NCBI RefSeq assembly: GCF_900343155.1
Contig: NZ_OUNG01000001.1
Coordinates: forward strand, 1-64,000
From: Lactimicrobium massiliense
Lineage (GTDB): Bacteria; Bacillota_I; Bacilli_A; Erysipelotrichales; Erysipelotrichaceae
Length of the DNA stretch: 64,000 bases
Direction: 5' to 3'
The notes beneath the pieces are model-generated. The model was not told the DNA's origin. It ran no database searches and was given only the letters and a program-made list of their open reading frames with translations. Position numbers and translations under genes: made by a program. This document shows, piece after piece, positions 33,675-42,491 of this stretch; the first letter of the stretch is position 1, and each line of letters opens with the position of its first letter.

Positions 33675-35918
33675 CTATTCAGCATGCTGTTTTTCATGAA
33701 GACTGCGGTAATAGTTGATCAGGCAGCCATCTGCCAGGATCTCTCTTTCATCTTCACTGAGATCGCCTGTTTCCACTGTCAGCGGATCCACCTTTTCATT
33801 CTGCCATACCCATGCCTGATATGGCAGATTCTGCAGCAGTGCCTGACGGGCATTTGTGATCAGCACCCAAGCGCCTTTTGGCAGCTGTGTCCCGGCATCT
33901 GTAACAAACGGAATCATGCCCCAGTTAATACAGTTGGAGCGATAACGCTTGGTCGCATACTCTTTTGCAAAATTAGCTGCGCCGCCCAGTACTCTTTGAC
34001 AGGAGGCAGCCTGTTCGCGGGCAGAACCATCTCCTGGCTTTCTGGCATAAATGGCAGAACCAATGCTCAACCCGGCAGGATCAACATGAATGCCGTGCTG
34101 GGCAAAGGCAGAAAGGACGTTTTGAATCTCAGAAGCAGACGGATCATTTCTGATCTCTCTGATCTGCCTGGCCTGGCTGACGTAGTCCGGATCTCTTCTT
34201 GACAGGGTAAACTGTGCGAGACGTTCCGGATTGGAGCGGAAGGAAGATGTTTCTCCGCTTGGAATCAGTTCATCTGTTGTGGTAACCGGATCATCCAGGT
34301 GGCTGACAACCTTTACAAGCAGGCTGTCTTTTAATGCCGGCTGCTGCGGCCAGTCTTTGATGTTTGGCCCAAACCGCAGCTGGTAGGCAGGGTCTGCTTT
34401 CTGCCAGCCGTTATACACGCGCTTTGTATAAATAGATCCATCGAATGTATATGGCTGAATGGCAGGTGCTGCAGAGATTTCTTCATCCGCCGCCGTCAGA
34501 ATGCCCTGATGCACTGCCGTTGCTGCAATGGAGCGGGCATCCATCAGGCCGACGGAAGCAAGCTGTCCCTCGGTTGGCTTGGAGCCTTCACGGTTCGGGA
34601 AGTTGCGGGTTGTATGGCGGATGGAGAATTCACCATTGGCAGGTGTTTCCCCTGCCCCAAAGCATGGTCCGCAGAATGCTTCACGGAAGATGCCGCCGGC
34701 CGTGATGATCTTGTCCACGGCACCATTTTCAACAAGTCCTTTATACACCGGCATGGAATCCGGATATACGGAAAGCCGGAATTCACCGCAGCCGGTATCA
34801 TGTCCGGCCAGTATCTCAGCAGCTTCATAAATGTTTTCATATGTGCCGCCGGAACAGCCGGCAATAATGCCCTGATCGACATGAATTCTTCCCTGATCAT
34901 CAATGTGGGAAACAAGATCCATCTTCACAGCACCATTGAGCTGCTTGTTTGCCCTGTCCTGTGCTTCCTTCAGATACTTGTATGGGTCGCGTTTGAGCTC
35001 TTTGATTGGCAGTGCATAGGATGGATGCATCGGCAGTGCAATCATGGATGTGATTTCATCCAGATCCAGGTCAATGCAGCGCTGGTAATACGCACCATCT
35101 TCGATGCGCAGCGGCTTATATGCCTCAGGCCGGCCGTGTCTTGCAAAATAGTCCGCTGTCCTGTCATCGGTTTCCCAGATTGATGAAAGACACGTTGTTT
35201 CGGTTGTCATGACATCGATGCCATTGCGGAATTCCTGTGACAATGAGGCAATGCCCGGGCCGGCAAATTCCATGACTCTGTTTTTGACAAAGCCATTGGC
35301 ATAGACTGCCCCGCACAGAGCAAGCGCAACATCGTGCGGTCCAATACCTGGTTTCACTTTGCCATGGACATAGACAAGCACCACTTCCGGCATCTTGAGT
35401 TCATAGCGGCAGTTGACAAGCTGTCTTGCCAGTTCACCGCCGCCTTCTCCGATTCCCATTGTGCCAAGGGCACCATATCTTGTGTGGGAATCTGATCCCA
35501 GAATCATTCTGCCGCAGCCTGACATCATTTCACGGTTATAGCTGTGAATGACAGCCAGTCCAGGCGGGACATAGATACCGCCGTACTTATGGGCAACAGA
35601 CAGGGCAAACTGGTGATCATCTTCATTGATTGTGCCTCCGACTGCACACAGCGTATTGTGGCAGTTGGTCAGAACATATGGCACCGGGAAACTCTTCATG
35701 CCGGAAGCACGCGCAGTCTGGATGATGCCAACGTAGGTAATATCATGAGATGTCAGGGAGTCGAAGCGGATATGCAGCAGCGATGGATCCTGATGGTCAT
35801 CATGCTCACGCAGAATCTTTGCGGCAATGGTTTTCCTGACTGCTTCGTTTTGATCATCAGGTTCTTTTATTACAGGTCTGCCATGTTCAATGACAACACC
35901 CTTGTCAATCAGTTTCAT
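33675..35918 (-). CDS. acnA: Aconitate hydratase
   Basis: A [4Fe-4S] aconitase that converts citrate to isocitrate, 747 residues. Cluster and substrate motifs are visible: GSDSHTRYGALG near residue 138, AGCSGGTYENI near 358, CGPCFGAGETPANGE near 417 and the swivel-domain SIGSAIYA/YATKRYRSNCINWGMIPF region near 640-680. Length and layout fit the clostridial-type aconitase often labelled hydratase. It overlaps icd by ATGA and works with icd and citrate synthase to make 2-oxoglutarate for glutamate. Confidence 0.9.
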   Translation of the reverse strand: MKLIDKGVVIEHGRPVIKEPDDQNEAVRKTIAAKILREHDDHQDPSLLHIRFDSLTSHDITYVGIIQTARASGMKSFPVPYVLTNCHNTLCAVGGTINEDDHQFALSVAHKYGGIYVPPGLAVIHSYNREMMSGCGRMILGSDSHTRYGALGTMGIGEGGGELARQLVNCRYELKMPEVVLVYVHGKVKPGIGPHDVALALCGAVYANGFVKNRVMEFAGPGIASLSQEFRNGIDVMTTETTCLSSIWETDDRTADYFARHGRPEAYKPLRIEDGAYYQRCIDLDLDEITSMIALPMHPSYALPIKELKRDPYKYLKEAQDRANKQLNGAVKMDLVSHIDDQGRIHVDQGIIAGCSGGTYENIYEAAEILAGHDTGCGEFRLSVYPDSMPVYKGLVENGAVDKIITAGGIFREAFCGPCFGAGETPANGEFSIRHTTRNFPNREGSKPTEGQLASVGLMDARSIAATAVHQGILTAADEEISAAPAIQPYTFDGSIYTKRVYNGWQKADPAYQLRFGPNIKDWPQQPALKDSLLVKVVSHLDDPVTTTDELIPSGETSSFRSNPERLAQFTLSRRDPDYVSQARQIREIRNDPSASEIQNVLSAFAQHGIHVDPAGLSIGSAIYARKPGDGSAREQAASCQRVLGGAANFAKEYATKRYRSNCINWGMIPFVTDAGTQLPKGAWVLITNARQALLQNLPYQAWVWQNEKVDPLTVETGDLSEDEREILADGCLINYYRSLHEKQHAE

Positions 35919-36919
35919 TTTCCACTCTCAATCCTTTCTGCAAGTGCTTTGGTAAAGGCTTTTGTGCCAGCTGTACCGCCCAGGTCCCTTGTGCGGTATG
36001 TACCTTCTTCCAGCAGATCCCTGATCGCGTTCTTCAGCAGTTGTGCTTTGTCATCCATACCGGCATCTTCCAGCAGCATTCCCAGTGCCATCAGAATCGC
36101 ACATGGATTGGCAAGATCCTTACCGGCGATATCCGGTGCTGAGCCATGAACTGCTTCGTATACTTTGACCGTATCACTGATATTGGCACTTGGCGCAAAA
36201 CCAAGGCCGCCGACAAGACCGGCACATAGATCACTGATGATATCGCCATAAAGATTTTCACTGACCACAACATCAAACTGGGATGGATCCGTGACAACCT
36301 TCATGCAGAAAGCATCGACAATCACATCATTGGCTTCGATATCCGGATAGTCTTTTGCCGCCTGATAGAACGCTTCCCGGAACATGCCATCGGTCAGCTT
36401 CATGATATTTGCCTTGTGTACACATGTCACCTTATGGCGGTAATGGCTGCGGGCATAGTCAAAAGCAAACCGTGCAATCCGCAGAGATCCTTCTCTGGTG
36501 ATCACCTTGATGCCATGGGCAGTATCTGCATCATACATGTATTCAATGCCGCGATACAGATCTTCTGTATTTTCACGGACAATGACCAGATCCACATTAT
36601 CATATCTTGTCTTTACACCGGGCATGTTATGGACAGGGCGCAGATTGGCATAAGCCGAAAAATGCTGACGGATCTGCACATTGATTGAACGGAAGCCTGT
36701 TCCGATCGGCGTTGCCGTTGGCCCCTTCAGGGCATAGCCTGCCTGTTCAATTGCCTCATACAGGCCGTCCTGCATCAGTTTTCCGCTTTTCTGATAGTAG
36801 TCAGCACCAGCCTGATATGTTTCAAAAACGATGCCTGTATGCAGGGCATCTGAAACCGTCTGCACACTCTGTGCAATCTCAGGTCCAATCCCGTCACCGG
36901 GAATCAAAACGACTTTCAT
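35915..36919 (-). CDS. icd: Isocitrate dehydrogenase, NAD-type
   Basis: Beta-decarboxylating dehydrogenase turning isocitrate into 2-oxoglutarate, 334 residues. Family motifs are LIPGDGIGPEI at the N-terminus, VIVRENTEDLYRGIEY around residue 120, VVVSENLYGDIISDL near 225 and the NAD-binding YEAVHGSAPDIAGK near 265. The short length and the VHGSAPDIAGK segment favour the NAD-type homologue of IDH3/IPMDH. The ATG at 36919 follows GAGGGTGACGGTA. Divergent from citrate synthase. Confidence 0.9.
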   Translation of the reverse strand: MKVVLIPGDGIGPEIAQSVQTVSDALHTGIVFETYQAGADYYQKSGKLMQDGLYEAIEQAGYALKGPTATPIGTGFRSINVQIRQHFSAYANLRPVHNMPGVKTRYDNVDLVIVRENTEDLYRGIEYMYDADTAHGIKVITREGSLRIARFAFDYARSHYRHKVTCVHKANIMKLTDGMFREAFYQAAKDYPDIEANDVIVDAFCMKVVTDPSQFDVVVSENLYGDIISDLCAGLVGGLGFAPSANISDTVKVYEAVHGSAPDIAGKDLANPCAILMALGMLLEDAGMDDKAQLLKNAIRDLLEEGTYRTRDLGGTAGTKAFTKALAERIESGK

Positions 36920-36990
36920 TACCGTCACCCTCGCTTTTCTCTGTGTCTTATCTTACTCCGTTTTCATATCTTACACGAATTTTCATGCTC

Positions 36991-37018
36991 TTGACGCAAT
37001 CTTTTTCTGAAATAAAAT
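36991..37018 (+). promoter_or_regulatory. Citrate synthase promoter
   Basis: TTGACG (36991-36996) and TAAAAT (37013-37018) are 16 bases apart, 23 bases before the start codon. The 121-base divergent region also has to hold the icd promoter, which I could not place confidently. Confidence 0.6.
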
Positions 37019-37040
37019 GTAATAAATGGGGAGGGTAAAA

Positions 37041-38414
37041 ATGATCTATCCAAATACACCTGCTTTGACAGATGAACAATTAAGAATCCTGTGCGATGCC
37101 TACCGGAAGGCAAATTTTATTGATCCAGAAATGTCTGAAAAGCTTGGCGTCAAGCGCGGTCTGCGGAATGCGGACGGTACGGGCGTACTGGCTGGTCTGA
37201 CCAATATCTGTGATGTCCAGGGCTATACACGGGATCAGGATGGAAACATTGTTCCCCAGCATGGCAGACTGATTTACCGGGGCATTGACCTGAATGATAT
37301 TGTCAATGAGGCTGTCCGGACGGACCGCTTCATGTTTGAAGAAGTACTGTGGCTGCTGCTGCTTGGCACTCTGCCAGACAAGAAAGAGCTTGTATTCTTT
37401 CAGCATCTGCTGGAAAGCCACCGGGAACTGCCGGATGGATTTGCGGAAATGATGATCATGAGTGCCCCTTCTCCCAACATCATGAACAAGATGGCCCGCA
37501 GTGTACTGGCCATGTATGCCTATGATAAAAATGCCGAAGATACGTCTTTGGAGAATATTGTCCGCCAGTCGATCAATCTGATCGCTGAGCTGCCAACGAT
37601 GATGGTCTATGCGTATCAGGCATTCCGGCATGTCTATCTGCACCAGTCCATGTATTTTCATTATCCCCGCAGCGGCCAGTCCACTGCCGAGCATATTCTG
37701 TCTACGTACCGTGCTGATCAGAAGTTCACGCATGAAGAAGCACGGCTGCTGGATCTGTGCCTGATCTGCCATGCGGACCATGGCGGCGGCAACAATTCCA
37801 CCTTTACAGACAGAGTTGTCTCCAGTACATTGACAGATACGTACAGTGCCATTGCGGCAGCGATTGGTGCTCTGAAAGGGCCGCGTCACGGCGGTGCCAA
37901 TCTAAGAGTCATGAAGCAGCTGGATCAGCTGCTTGCCGCAGATGTAGATCCAGGCAGCGATGCCAGTGTCAAAGAAGCTTTGAAAAAGATCCTGCACCGG
38001 GAGGCAGGAGATGGCAGCGGCCTGATCTATGGCATCGGCCATGCGGTCTATACTCTCTCTGATCCGCGTGCTCAGATTCTGAAGAAGTACAGCGGCCATC
38101 TGGCCGGCATCTCCGGGCATCAGAAGGAATATGACATGCTTTGCATGATTGAAAAGCTGGCACCGGAAGTCATGCAGGAAGAAAAAGGAAAATCCATGCA
38201 TACATGTGCCAATGTCGATCTGTATTCTGGTCTGATTTATCGGATGCTTGGCATTGATGAAGTGCTGTATACACCAATCTTTGCATTAGCCAGAGTGGGC
38301 GGCTGGTGTGCCCACCGCATGGAGGAAGTTGAATTTGCCAATCGGATCATCCGTCCCGCCTATAAGTATGTTGGCCCTGTCCATCAGGATTACAAGAGTC
38401 TGGATGACAGATAA
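37041..38414 (+). CDS. gltA: Citrate synthase
   Basis: Condenses oxaloacetate and acetyl-CoA to citrate, 457 residues. The catalytic residues are in place: His in CLICHADHGGGNNST, His in GIGHAVYTLSDPRA and Asp near the C-terminal NVDLYSGLIYRMLGI segment; the RGIDLNDIV and GPRHGGAN motifs also fit. It is the longer variant with an N-terminal extension common in Clostridia. GGGGAGG precedes the ATG at 37041. Divergent from icd-acnA, completing a three-enzyme oxidative half-cycle; no other TCA genes are in the window. Confidence 0.94.
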   Translation: MIYPNTPALTDEQLRILCDAYRKANFIDPEMSEKLGVKRGLRNADGTGVLAGLTNICDVQGYTRDQDGNIVPQHGRLIYRGIDLNDIVNEAVRTDRFMFEEVLWLLLLGTLPDKKELVFFQHLLESHRELPDGFAEMMIMSAPSPNIMNKMARSVLAMYAYDKNAEDTSLENIVRQSINLIAELPTMMVYAYQAFRHVYLHQSMYFHYPRSGQSTAEHILSTYRADQKFTHEEARLLDLCLICHADHGGGNNSTFTDRVVSSTLTDTYSAIAAAIGALKGPRHGGANLRVMKQLDQLLAADVDPGSDASVKEALKKILHREAGDGSGLIYGIGHAVYTLSDPRAQILKKYSGHLAGISGHQKEYDMLCMIEKLAPEVMQEEKGKSMHTCANVDLYSGLIYRMLGIDEVLYTPIFALARVGGWCAHRMEEVEFANRIIRPAYKYVGPVHQDYKSLDDR

Positions 38415-38417
38415 CAG

Positions 38418-38448
38418 GCATTGCATTGTCACAGTGCAATGCTTTTTT
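38418..38448 (+). terminator. Terminator of citrate synthase
   Basis: GCATTGCA pairs with TGCAATGC around a 9-base loop and is followed by TTTTTT. Confidence 0.8.
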
Positions 38449-38453
38449 CATGC

Positions 38454-38482
38454 AAAAAACCGCTGTGGAATTTCCACAGCGG
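38454..38482 (-). terminator. Terminator of the M18 aminopeptidase operon
   Basis: On the minus strand CCGCTGTGG pairs with CCACAGCGG across 5 bases, followed by TTTTTTGC. It stands back to back with the citrate synthase terminator. Confidence 0.85.
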
Positions 38483-38501
38483 CATATGTACAGCCAGCAA
38501 A

Positions 38502-39869
38502 TCAGTCCATGTCTTTCAGGAATGCCTGATAGGCACGATATGCCTCATACACATCTGCCTTGGATACAATCTCTGCGGGAGAATGCATGTTTTCAACGGC
38601 AATGCCGGCATCCACAACGTCCATGTTCAGATTGGCAAGGATATAGGCAATCGTACCGCCGCCTCCCTTGTCAACGGCACCCAGCTCGCATGTCTGGAAC
38701 ATGACATGATTGTCATCCATGACTCTGCGCACTTTGGCAAAATATTCCGCATTGGCATCATTGGATCCGGACTTGCCGCGGGCACCGGTATATTTGTTGT
38801 AGCAGATACCCTGTCCCAGGAAGGCCGCATTCTTCATATCGAAGACGGATTCATACAAAGGATCCACAGCAGCACTGACATCACTCGAAAGCATGCGGCT
38901 GTTCTGCAAAGCATCATTGAGATCAACAATGCGTGTATCACCCTGCAGATCCAGCATTCTGGCCGTAACGTCCTCAAAGAAGCGGGACTGCATGCCGGTT
39001 GCGCCAACCGAGCCGATTTCTTCTTTATCAACCAGGATGCAGCAGGAAGTCCGCTCCGGCACATCCTTTTCATCGAGAATAGCACGCAGGGATGTATAGG
39101 CACACACTTTGTCATCATGGCCATAGCCCATGATCATGGAGCGGTCAAAGCCAAAGTCGCGTGCTTCCCCTGCCGGCACACATTCCAGCTCGGCGGACAG
39201 GAAGTCATCTTCCTCGATGTCATATTTTTCTTTCAGCAAAGACAGGATGTTTGCTTTCACGGCATCTTCCTTCGTATCTTTTCGGGCAATGGAGCCAACC
39301 AGCAGATCGAGATTTTCACCTTCCACTGCTTCTGCGGCAGTCTTTTTCATCTGCTCTGCTGCCAGATGCACCAGAATCTCTGTCACACCGATCACCGGAT
39401 CTTTGGGATCCTCACCAATCACAACCGGCACAACACTGCCATCCTTCTTACAGACAACACCATGAAGAGCCATCGGCCGGCATGTCCACTGGTATTTCTT
39501 GATGCCGCCATAGTAATGGGTATCCAGCAGAGCAAGACCATCCTTCTCATATAATGGCTTCTGTTTGATATCCAGGCGCGGAGAATCAATGTGGGCGCCC
39601 AGAATATTCATGCCGGCTTTAACAGGCTGTCTGCCCATCACAAACAGCATGATATTCTTGCCGCGGTTGATCTCAAACACCTTCATGCCGGGCTCCAGCT
39701 TTTCAACTTCCTTCAGTGAAACAAACCCTGCCTCTTTTGCCAGTTTTTCACTCTCACTTGTAAATTCACGCTCTGTTTTTGCACGGCTGAGAAACTGACG
39801 GTATGCCTCATTAAAGGACGTCAGATTCTCCTTTTCCGTTTCATCCAGTTTATCCCAGACTGTTTTCAT
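38502..39869 (-). CDS. M18 family aminopeptidase
   Basis: A zinc-dependent cytosolic aminopeptidase of family M18 (aminopeptidase I/aspartyl aminopeptidase type), 455 residues. Metal and catalytic motifs are LGAHIDSPRLD near residue 92, LVDKEEIGSVGATG near 288 and the C-terminal His in AVENMHSPAE near 425. No export signal. It overlaps the upstream GNAT gene by ATGA and ends in a strong terminator. It probably trims peptides taken up or released by protein turnover. Confidence 0.9.
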   Translation of the reverse strand: MKTVWDKLDETEKENLTSFNEAYRQFLSRAKTEREFTSESEKLAKEAGFVSLKEVEKLEPGMKVFEINRGKNIMLFVMGRQPVKAGMNILGAHIDSPRLDIKQKPLYEKDGLALLDTHYYGGIKKYQWTCRPMALHGVVCKKDGSVVPVVIGEDPKDPVIGVTEILVHLAAEQMKKTAAEAVEGENLDLLVGSIARKDTKEDAVKANILSLLKEKYDIEEDDFLSAELECVPAGEARDFGFDRSMIMGYGHDDKVCAYTSLRAILDEKDVPERTSCCILVDKEEIGSVGATGMQSRFFEDVTARMLDLQGDTRIVDLNDALQNSRMLSSDVSAAVDPLYESVFDMKNAAFLGQGICYNKYTGARGKSGSNDANAEYFAKVRRVMDDNHVMFQTCELGAVDKGGGGTIAYILANLNMDVVDAGIAVENMHSPAEIVSKADVYEAYRAYQAFLKDMD

Positions 39870-40405
39870 TTTGCTTTTCTCTCCTTTTCATACTGTATCT
39901 CTTCTGGTGCACCTGCTGCATTGCGCAGTGTCTTCATAAAATATGTAATACCAAGCCATTTTCCGTTTTTATAACCCGTATTTTCCAGACTGCCTTTGCG
40001 CACAAAGCCGCATTTTTCATGAAGCTGTTCTGATGCCGCATTGCCGGAAGTCACAATGGATATGATCTGATAATAGCCTTCCTCGGCAGCCTCCTGCAGG
40101 ATCGCATGCATCAATTGTGTGCCAAGACCATGACCGCATTCTTCATGATCAAGATAGATGGACAGATCAGCTGTCCAGTCATAGGCTGCCCGCGGATTAA
40201 ATGTTCCAAGATATGCATAGCCTTTGATCACACCATTCTCTTCCATCACGATCCAGGGATAGCGGCTGGTAACTGCTTCAATACGCTTTGTGAATGCTTC
40301 AAGTGACAGTTCTTCTGTTTCAAAAGTAATATTCGTGTGCAGGATGTACCAGTTGTAAATGGCAAGAACAGCTGGAATATCTTCCTTCTTGATCGATCTG
40401 ATCAT
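39866..40405 (-). CDS. GNAT N-acetyltransferase, Pat-like
   Basis: A 179-residue acetyltransferase of the phosphinothricin acetyltransferase-like GNAT group. The pattern IRSIKKEDIPAVLAIYNWYI at the N-terminus, the DWTADLSIYLDHEECGHGLGTQLMHAIL acetyl-CoA loop (motif A, QxxGxG/A type) and the ASEQLHEKCGFVRKGSLENTGYKNGKW end all fit this group. It sits between an amidohydrolase gene (overlap 4 bases) and the aminopeptidase gene. Substrate unknown; in this family it is often methionine derivatives or phosphinothricin-like amino acids. Confidence 0.85.
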   Translation of the reverse strand: MIRSIKKEDIPAVLAIYNWYILHTNITFETEELSLEAFTKRIEAVTSRYPWIVMEENGVIKGYAYLGTFNPRAAYDWTADLSIYLDHEECGHGLGTQLMHAILQEAAEEGYYQIISIVTSGNAASEQLHEKCGFVRKGSLENTGYKNGKWLGITYFMKTLRNAAGAPEEIQYEKERKAK

Positions 40406-41679
40406 CGTCTGTATACCTCTTCACCATTCACGACAGTCATCATGACTCTGTCCTCATCCATCACATAGAAATCGGCTGGATCTGATTCGCGCAGGCTGCC
40501 TGTAAAGCCAAGCCTATTCTGTATATTGACAGAAAGTGTGCTGCTGTATGGCAGCACCGGCTGAAACGGCTGATCAGATCCATAGAACAGACTGCTGTCA
40601 CTTTCCATCAGAAAGCCGCTTGTTCCAAGAACAATCTTTGCATTCTGTACTTTTGACAGCTGCGCAGCAGAGGGAACACGATGGACAAGAATGGCATCCT
40701 GCAGAGGATTGTCCGGATACATTTCATCCTGCAATACATCGAGTGCCTGATCAACTGCGCCAAAGGATGCCGCATCAAACCAGACTGGCGTATTGAAGCG
40801 GTTTGCCATCTGCACATACAGCTGCACGGTGGCATCGTCATAACGCAGTTCCTGATCGGATGCATCATCCAGTTTCAGCAGTAAAGCGCCAATCTTAAAG
40901 AAGTCATTGCCAACATCATAGCTGTATCCCTCATCCAGGAAGGAGGCAAAATCTTCAATCTGACAGAATGAAACAAGTTCTGATGCGCGGATCTTCATCT
41001 TCTGCTGATAGGACAGCTGTTCATACGCAGTCAGGACATCCTGATACGTTTCATTGGTGGAAAGAAAGTCCTCACTGCCAACGGCCGTGATCCCCTGGGC
41101 AGCTGCCAGTTCCATGCCTTTAAGCAGCCAGGTTTTGATTTCTTCAGCATCCGGTGCCGGCATGGCCTGACGGACAAGATCAACACCTGTCTGTCTGACA
41201 ACACCCTTTTCCACATCAATACTGCCGGCCTCCACCTTTGTATTTTCATCGATCGCACAAGCCTGCAAAGCCGCACTGTTGAGTGCCATTGCCTGTCCGT
41301 CTCTGCTTAAGACCACAGCCGGCCGGTCGTTGACTGCCTCATCCAGAATGGTACGGTTAAGCTTTTCGGCATCACCATCCCAGTTGGCTCCATACAGCCA
41401 TGCCTGGCTGCGGGGTGCATGGGCAAGACGTTCTGCTGCACCGGCAGAACAGTCAACACTGAGGGCATTGCGGCCCATCTGCAGCAGATGCACATGTCCG
41501 TCTGCCTTTCCCGGCAGTACGTGCAGGCCGTGCAGGTCAACTTCTTCATCCGCGTTGGCAAGTGCTTCCTGCATTCTTTGATCCTGAGCACAACCGATGG
41601 CAAGAATTTTTCCATCTTCCACAAGAAAGGCACCGTTTTTCTGATCTTTGATACAGCAGTTTGTGTAACCAGTTCGCAT
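40402..41679 (-). CDS. Amidohydrolase of the YtcJ-like group
   Basis: A 425-residue metal-dependent hydrolase of the amidohydrolase 3 (YtcJ-like) type. The N-terminal beta-sandwich leads into LHVLPGKADGHVHLLQMGRN, where DGHVH is the HxH metal pair. The C-terminal metal-site Asp may lie in LFYGSDQPFQP, and VNGEEVYRR closes the beta-sandwich. It is shorter than typical YtcJ (about 530). An AGGAGG site precedes the ATG. Substrate not predictable. Confidence 0.8.
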   Translation of the reverse strand: MRTGYTNCCIKDQKNGAFLVEDGKILAIGCAQDQRMQEALANADEEVDLHGLHVLPGKADGHVHLLQMGRNALSVDCSAGAAERLAHAPRSQAWLYGANWDGDAEKLNRTILDEAVNDRPAVVLSRDGQAMALNSAALQACAIDENTKVEAGSIDVEKGVVRQTGVDLVRQAMPAPDAEEIKTWLLKGMELAAAQGITAVGSEDFLSTNETYQDVLTAYEQLSYQQKMKIRASELVSFCQIEDFASFLDEGYSYDVGNDFFKIGALLLKLDDASDQELRYDDATVQLYVQMANRFNTPVWFDAASFGAVDQALDVLQDEMYPDNPLQDAILVHRVPSAAQLSKVQNAKIVLGTSGFLMESDSSLFYGSDQPFQPVLPYSSTLSVNIQNRLGFTGSLRESDPADFYVMDEDRVMMTVVNGEEVYRR

Positions 41680-41692
41680 AGATTACCTCCTG

Positions 41693-41716
41693 AAACAAAA
41701 GCGGGATTTCCCCGCT
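41693..41716 (-). terminator. Terminator after the GNAT-pyrophosphatase gene
   Basis: On the minus strand AGCGGG pairs with CCCGCT across GAAAT, followed by TTTTGTTT. It lies only 14 bases before the amidohydrolase start codon. Confidence 0.6.
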
Positions 41717-41720
41717 GATT

Positions 41721-42491
41721 TTATAGCCATTGAATCCGGATATCACTGTCCTGCTCAAGACCGGCAATCGAGGCAATAACATCCTGATGATCAAACGCAA
41801 TGCCGCTGGACAGAATCCAGCGTGTTTTTTCTTCATCACGGCGGTAGATGATGCCGATCACGATACCAGTAAACGTCGACAGCGGCTCCCTGGGTCCATA
41901 AACACAGGCATCCTGCCAGATTTCCTGGTTATTTTTGCCATGCAGCAGAATATAGCCGGCATTGCAGGCAAGCTCCAGATCCGGCAGATACGGATGCAGA
42001 CTGCCATAAGGCTGATCAATCTCTGCCGTATACTTTCTGCCAAGATATCTGCTGCCAAGAAGGCATTCCATCAGCTGTACCTTCATGCCGCCGGCATCGG
42101 TTGGCACACCTGCTTTTTCAAAGCTGCAATTCTGATAGAACGCTGCCGAAGAAAGCAGTGCATTGACCGTGATCTTCTGGACAAAGTCATCCTGTGCTTC
42201 CTGTTTGATCAAGGAAAGCAGGCCGGTGCCAATGCCCTTATGAGAATCTTCCTGTCTGACAAACAGCAGTGAAACATGATAGGTTTCCGCTGTATAGGCA
42301 GCAACGCCTTCCAGTGTATCGTCAAAGGCGCCAAGCCAGACAAGCTCCTGGCCATGGTGATCCAGGAAGTCCTGAAACGAAGATACGGCTTCTGGGGACA
42401 GTGTGTGCTGCACAGACTGGGCAAATGCCTGCTGTACCAGGGCCATGCCCTGGCTGATTTCATCATGATGCAGATGGCGGTACTGCATCAC
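41721..42491 (-). CDS. GNAT acetyltransferase fused to pyrophosphatase-like domain
   Basis: A 256-residue fusion. Residues 1-135 are a GNAT domain: VSLLFVRQEDSHKGIGTGLLSLIKQEA holds the acetyl-CoA loop, and SSAAFYQNCSFEKAG the C-terminal signature. Residues 148-256 resemble a small inorganic-pyrophosphatase-like domain found in Clostridia: YLGRKYTAEIDQPYGSLHP, then NAGYILLHGKNNQE, VYGPREPLSTFTG and VIGIIYRRDEEKTRW, which match the (L/V)G..V.V.ID.P.GS.HP...NYGYI pattern. Whether it hydrolyses pyrophosphate is unknown. It overlaps sseB by ATGA. Confidence 0.75.
   Translation of the reverse strand: MMQYRHLHHDEISQGMALVQQAFAQSVQHTLSPEAVSSFQDFLDHHGQELVWLGAFDDTLEGVAAYTAETYHVSLLFVRQEDSHKGIGTGLLSLIKQEAQDDFVQKITVNALLSSAAFYQNCSFEKAGVPTDAGGMKVQLMECLLGSRYLGRKYTAEIDQPYGSLHPYLPDLELACNAGYILLHGKNNQEIWQDACVYGPREPLSTFTGIVIGIIYRRDEEKTRWILSSGIAFDHQDVIASIAGLEQDSDIRIQWL

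Noticed and set aside
38421-39554. 377-residue plus-strand frame opposite the M18 aminopeptidase
   Set aside because: Long but antisense; it starts inside the citrate synthase terminator and has no ribosome site.
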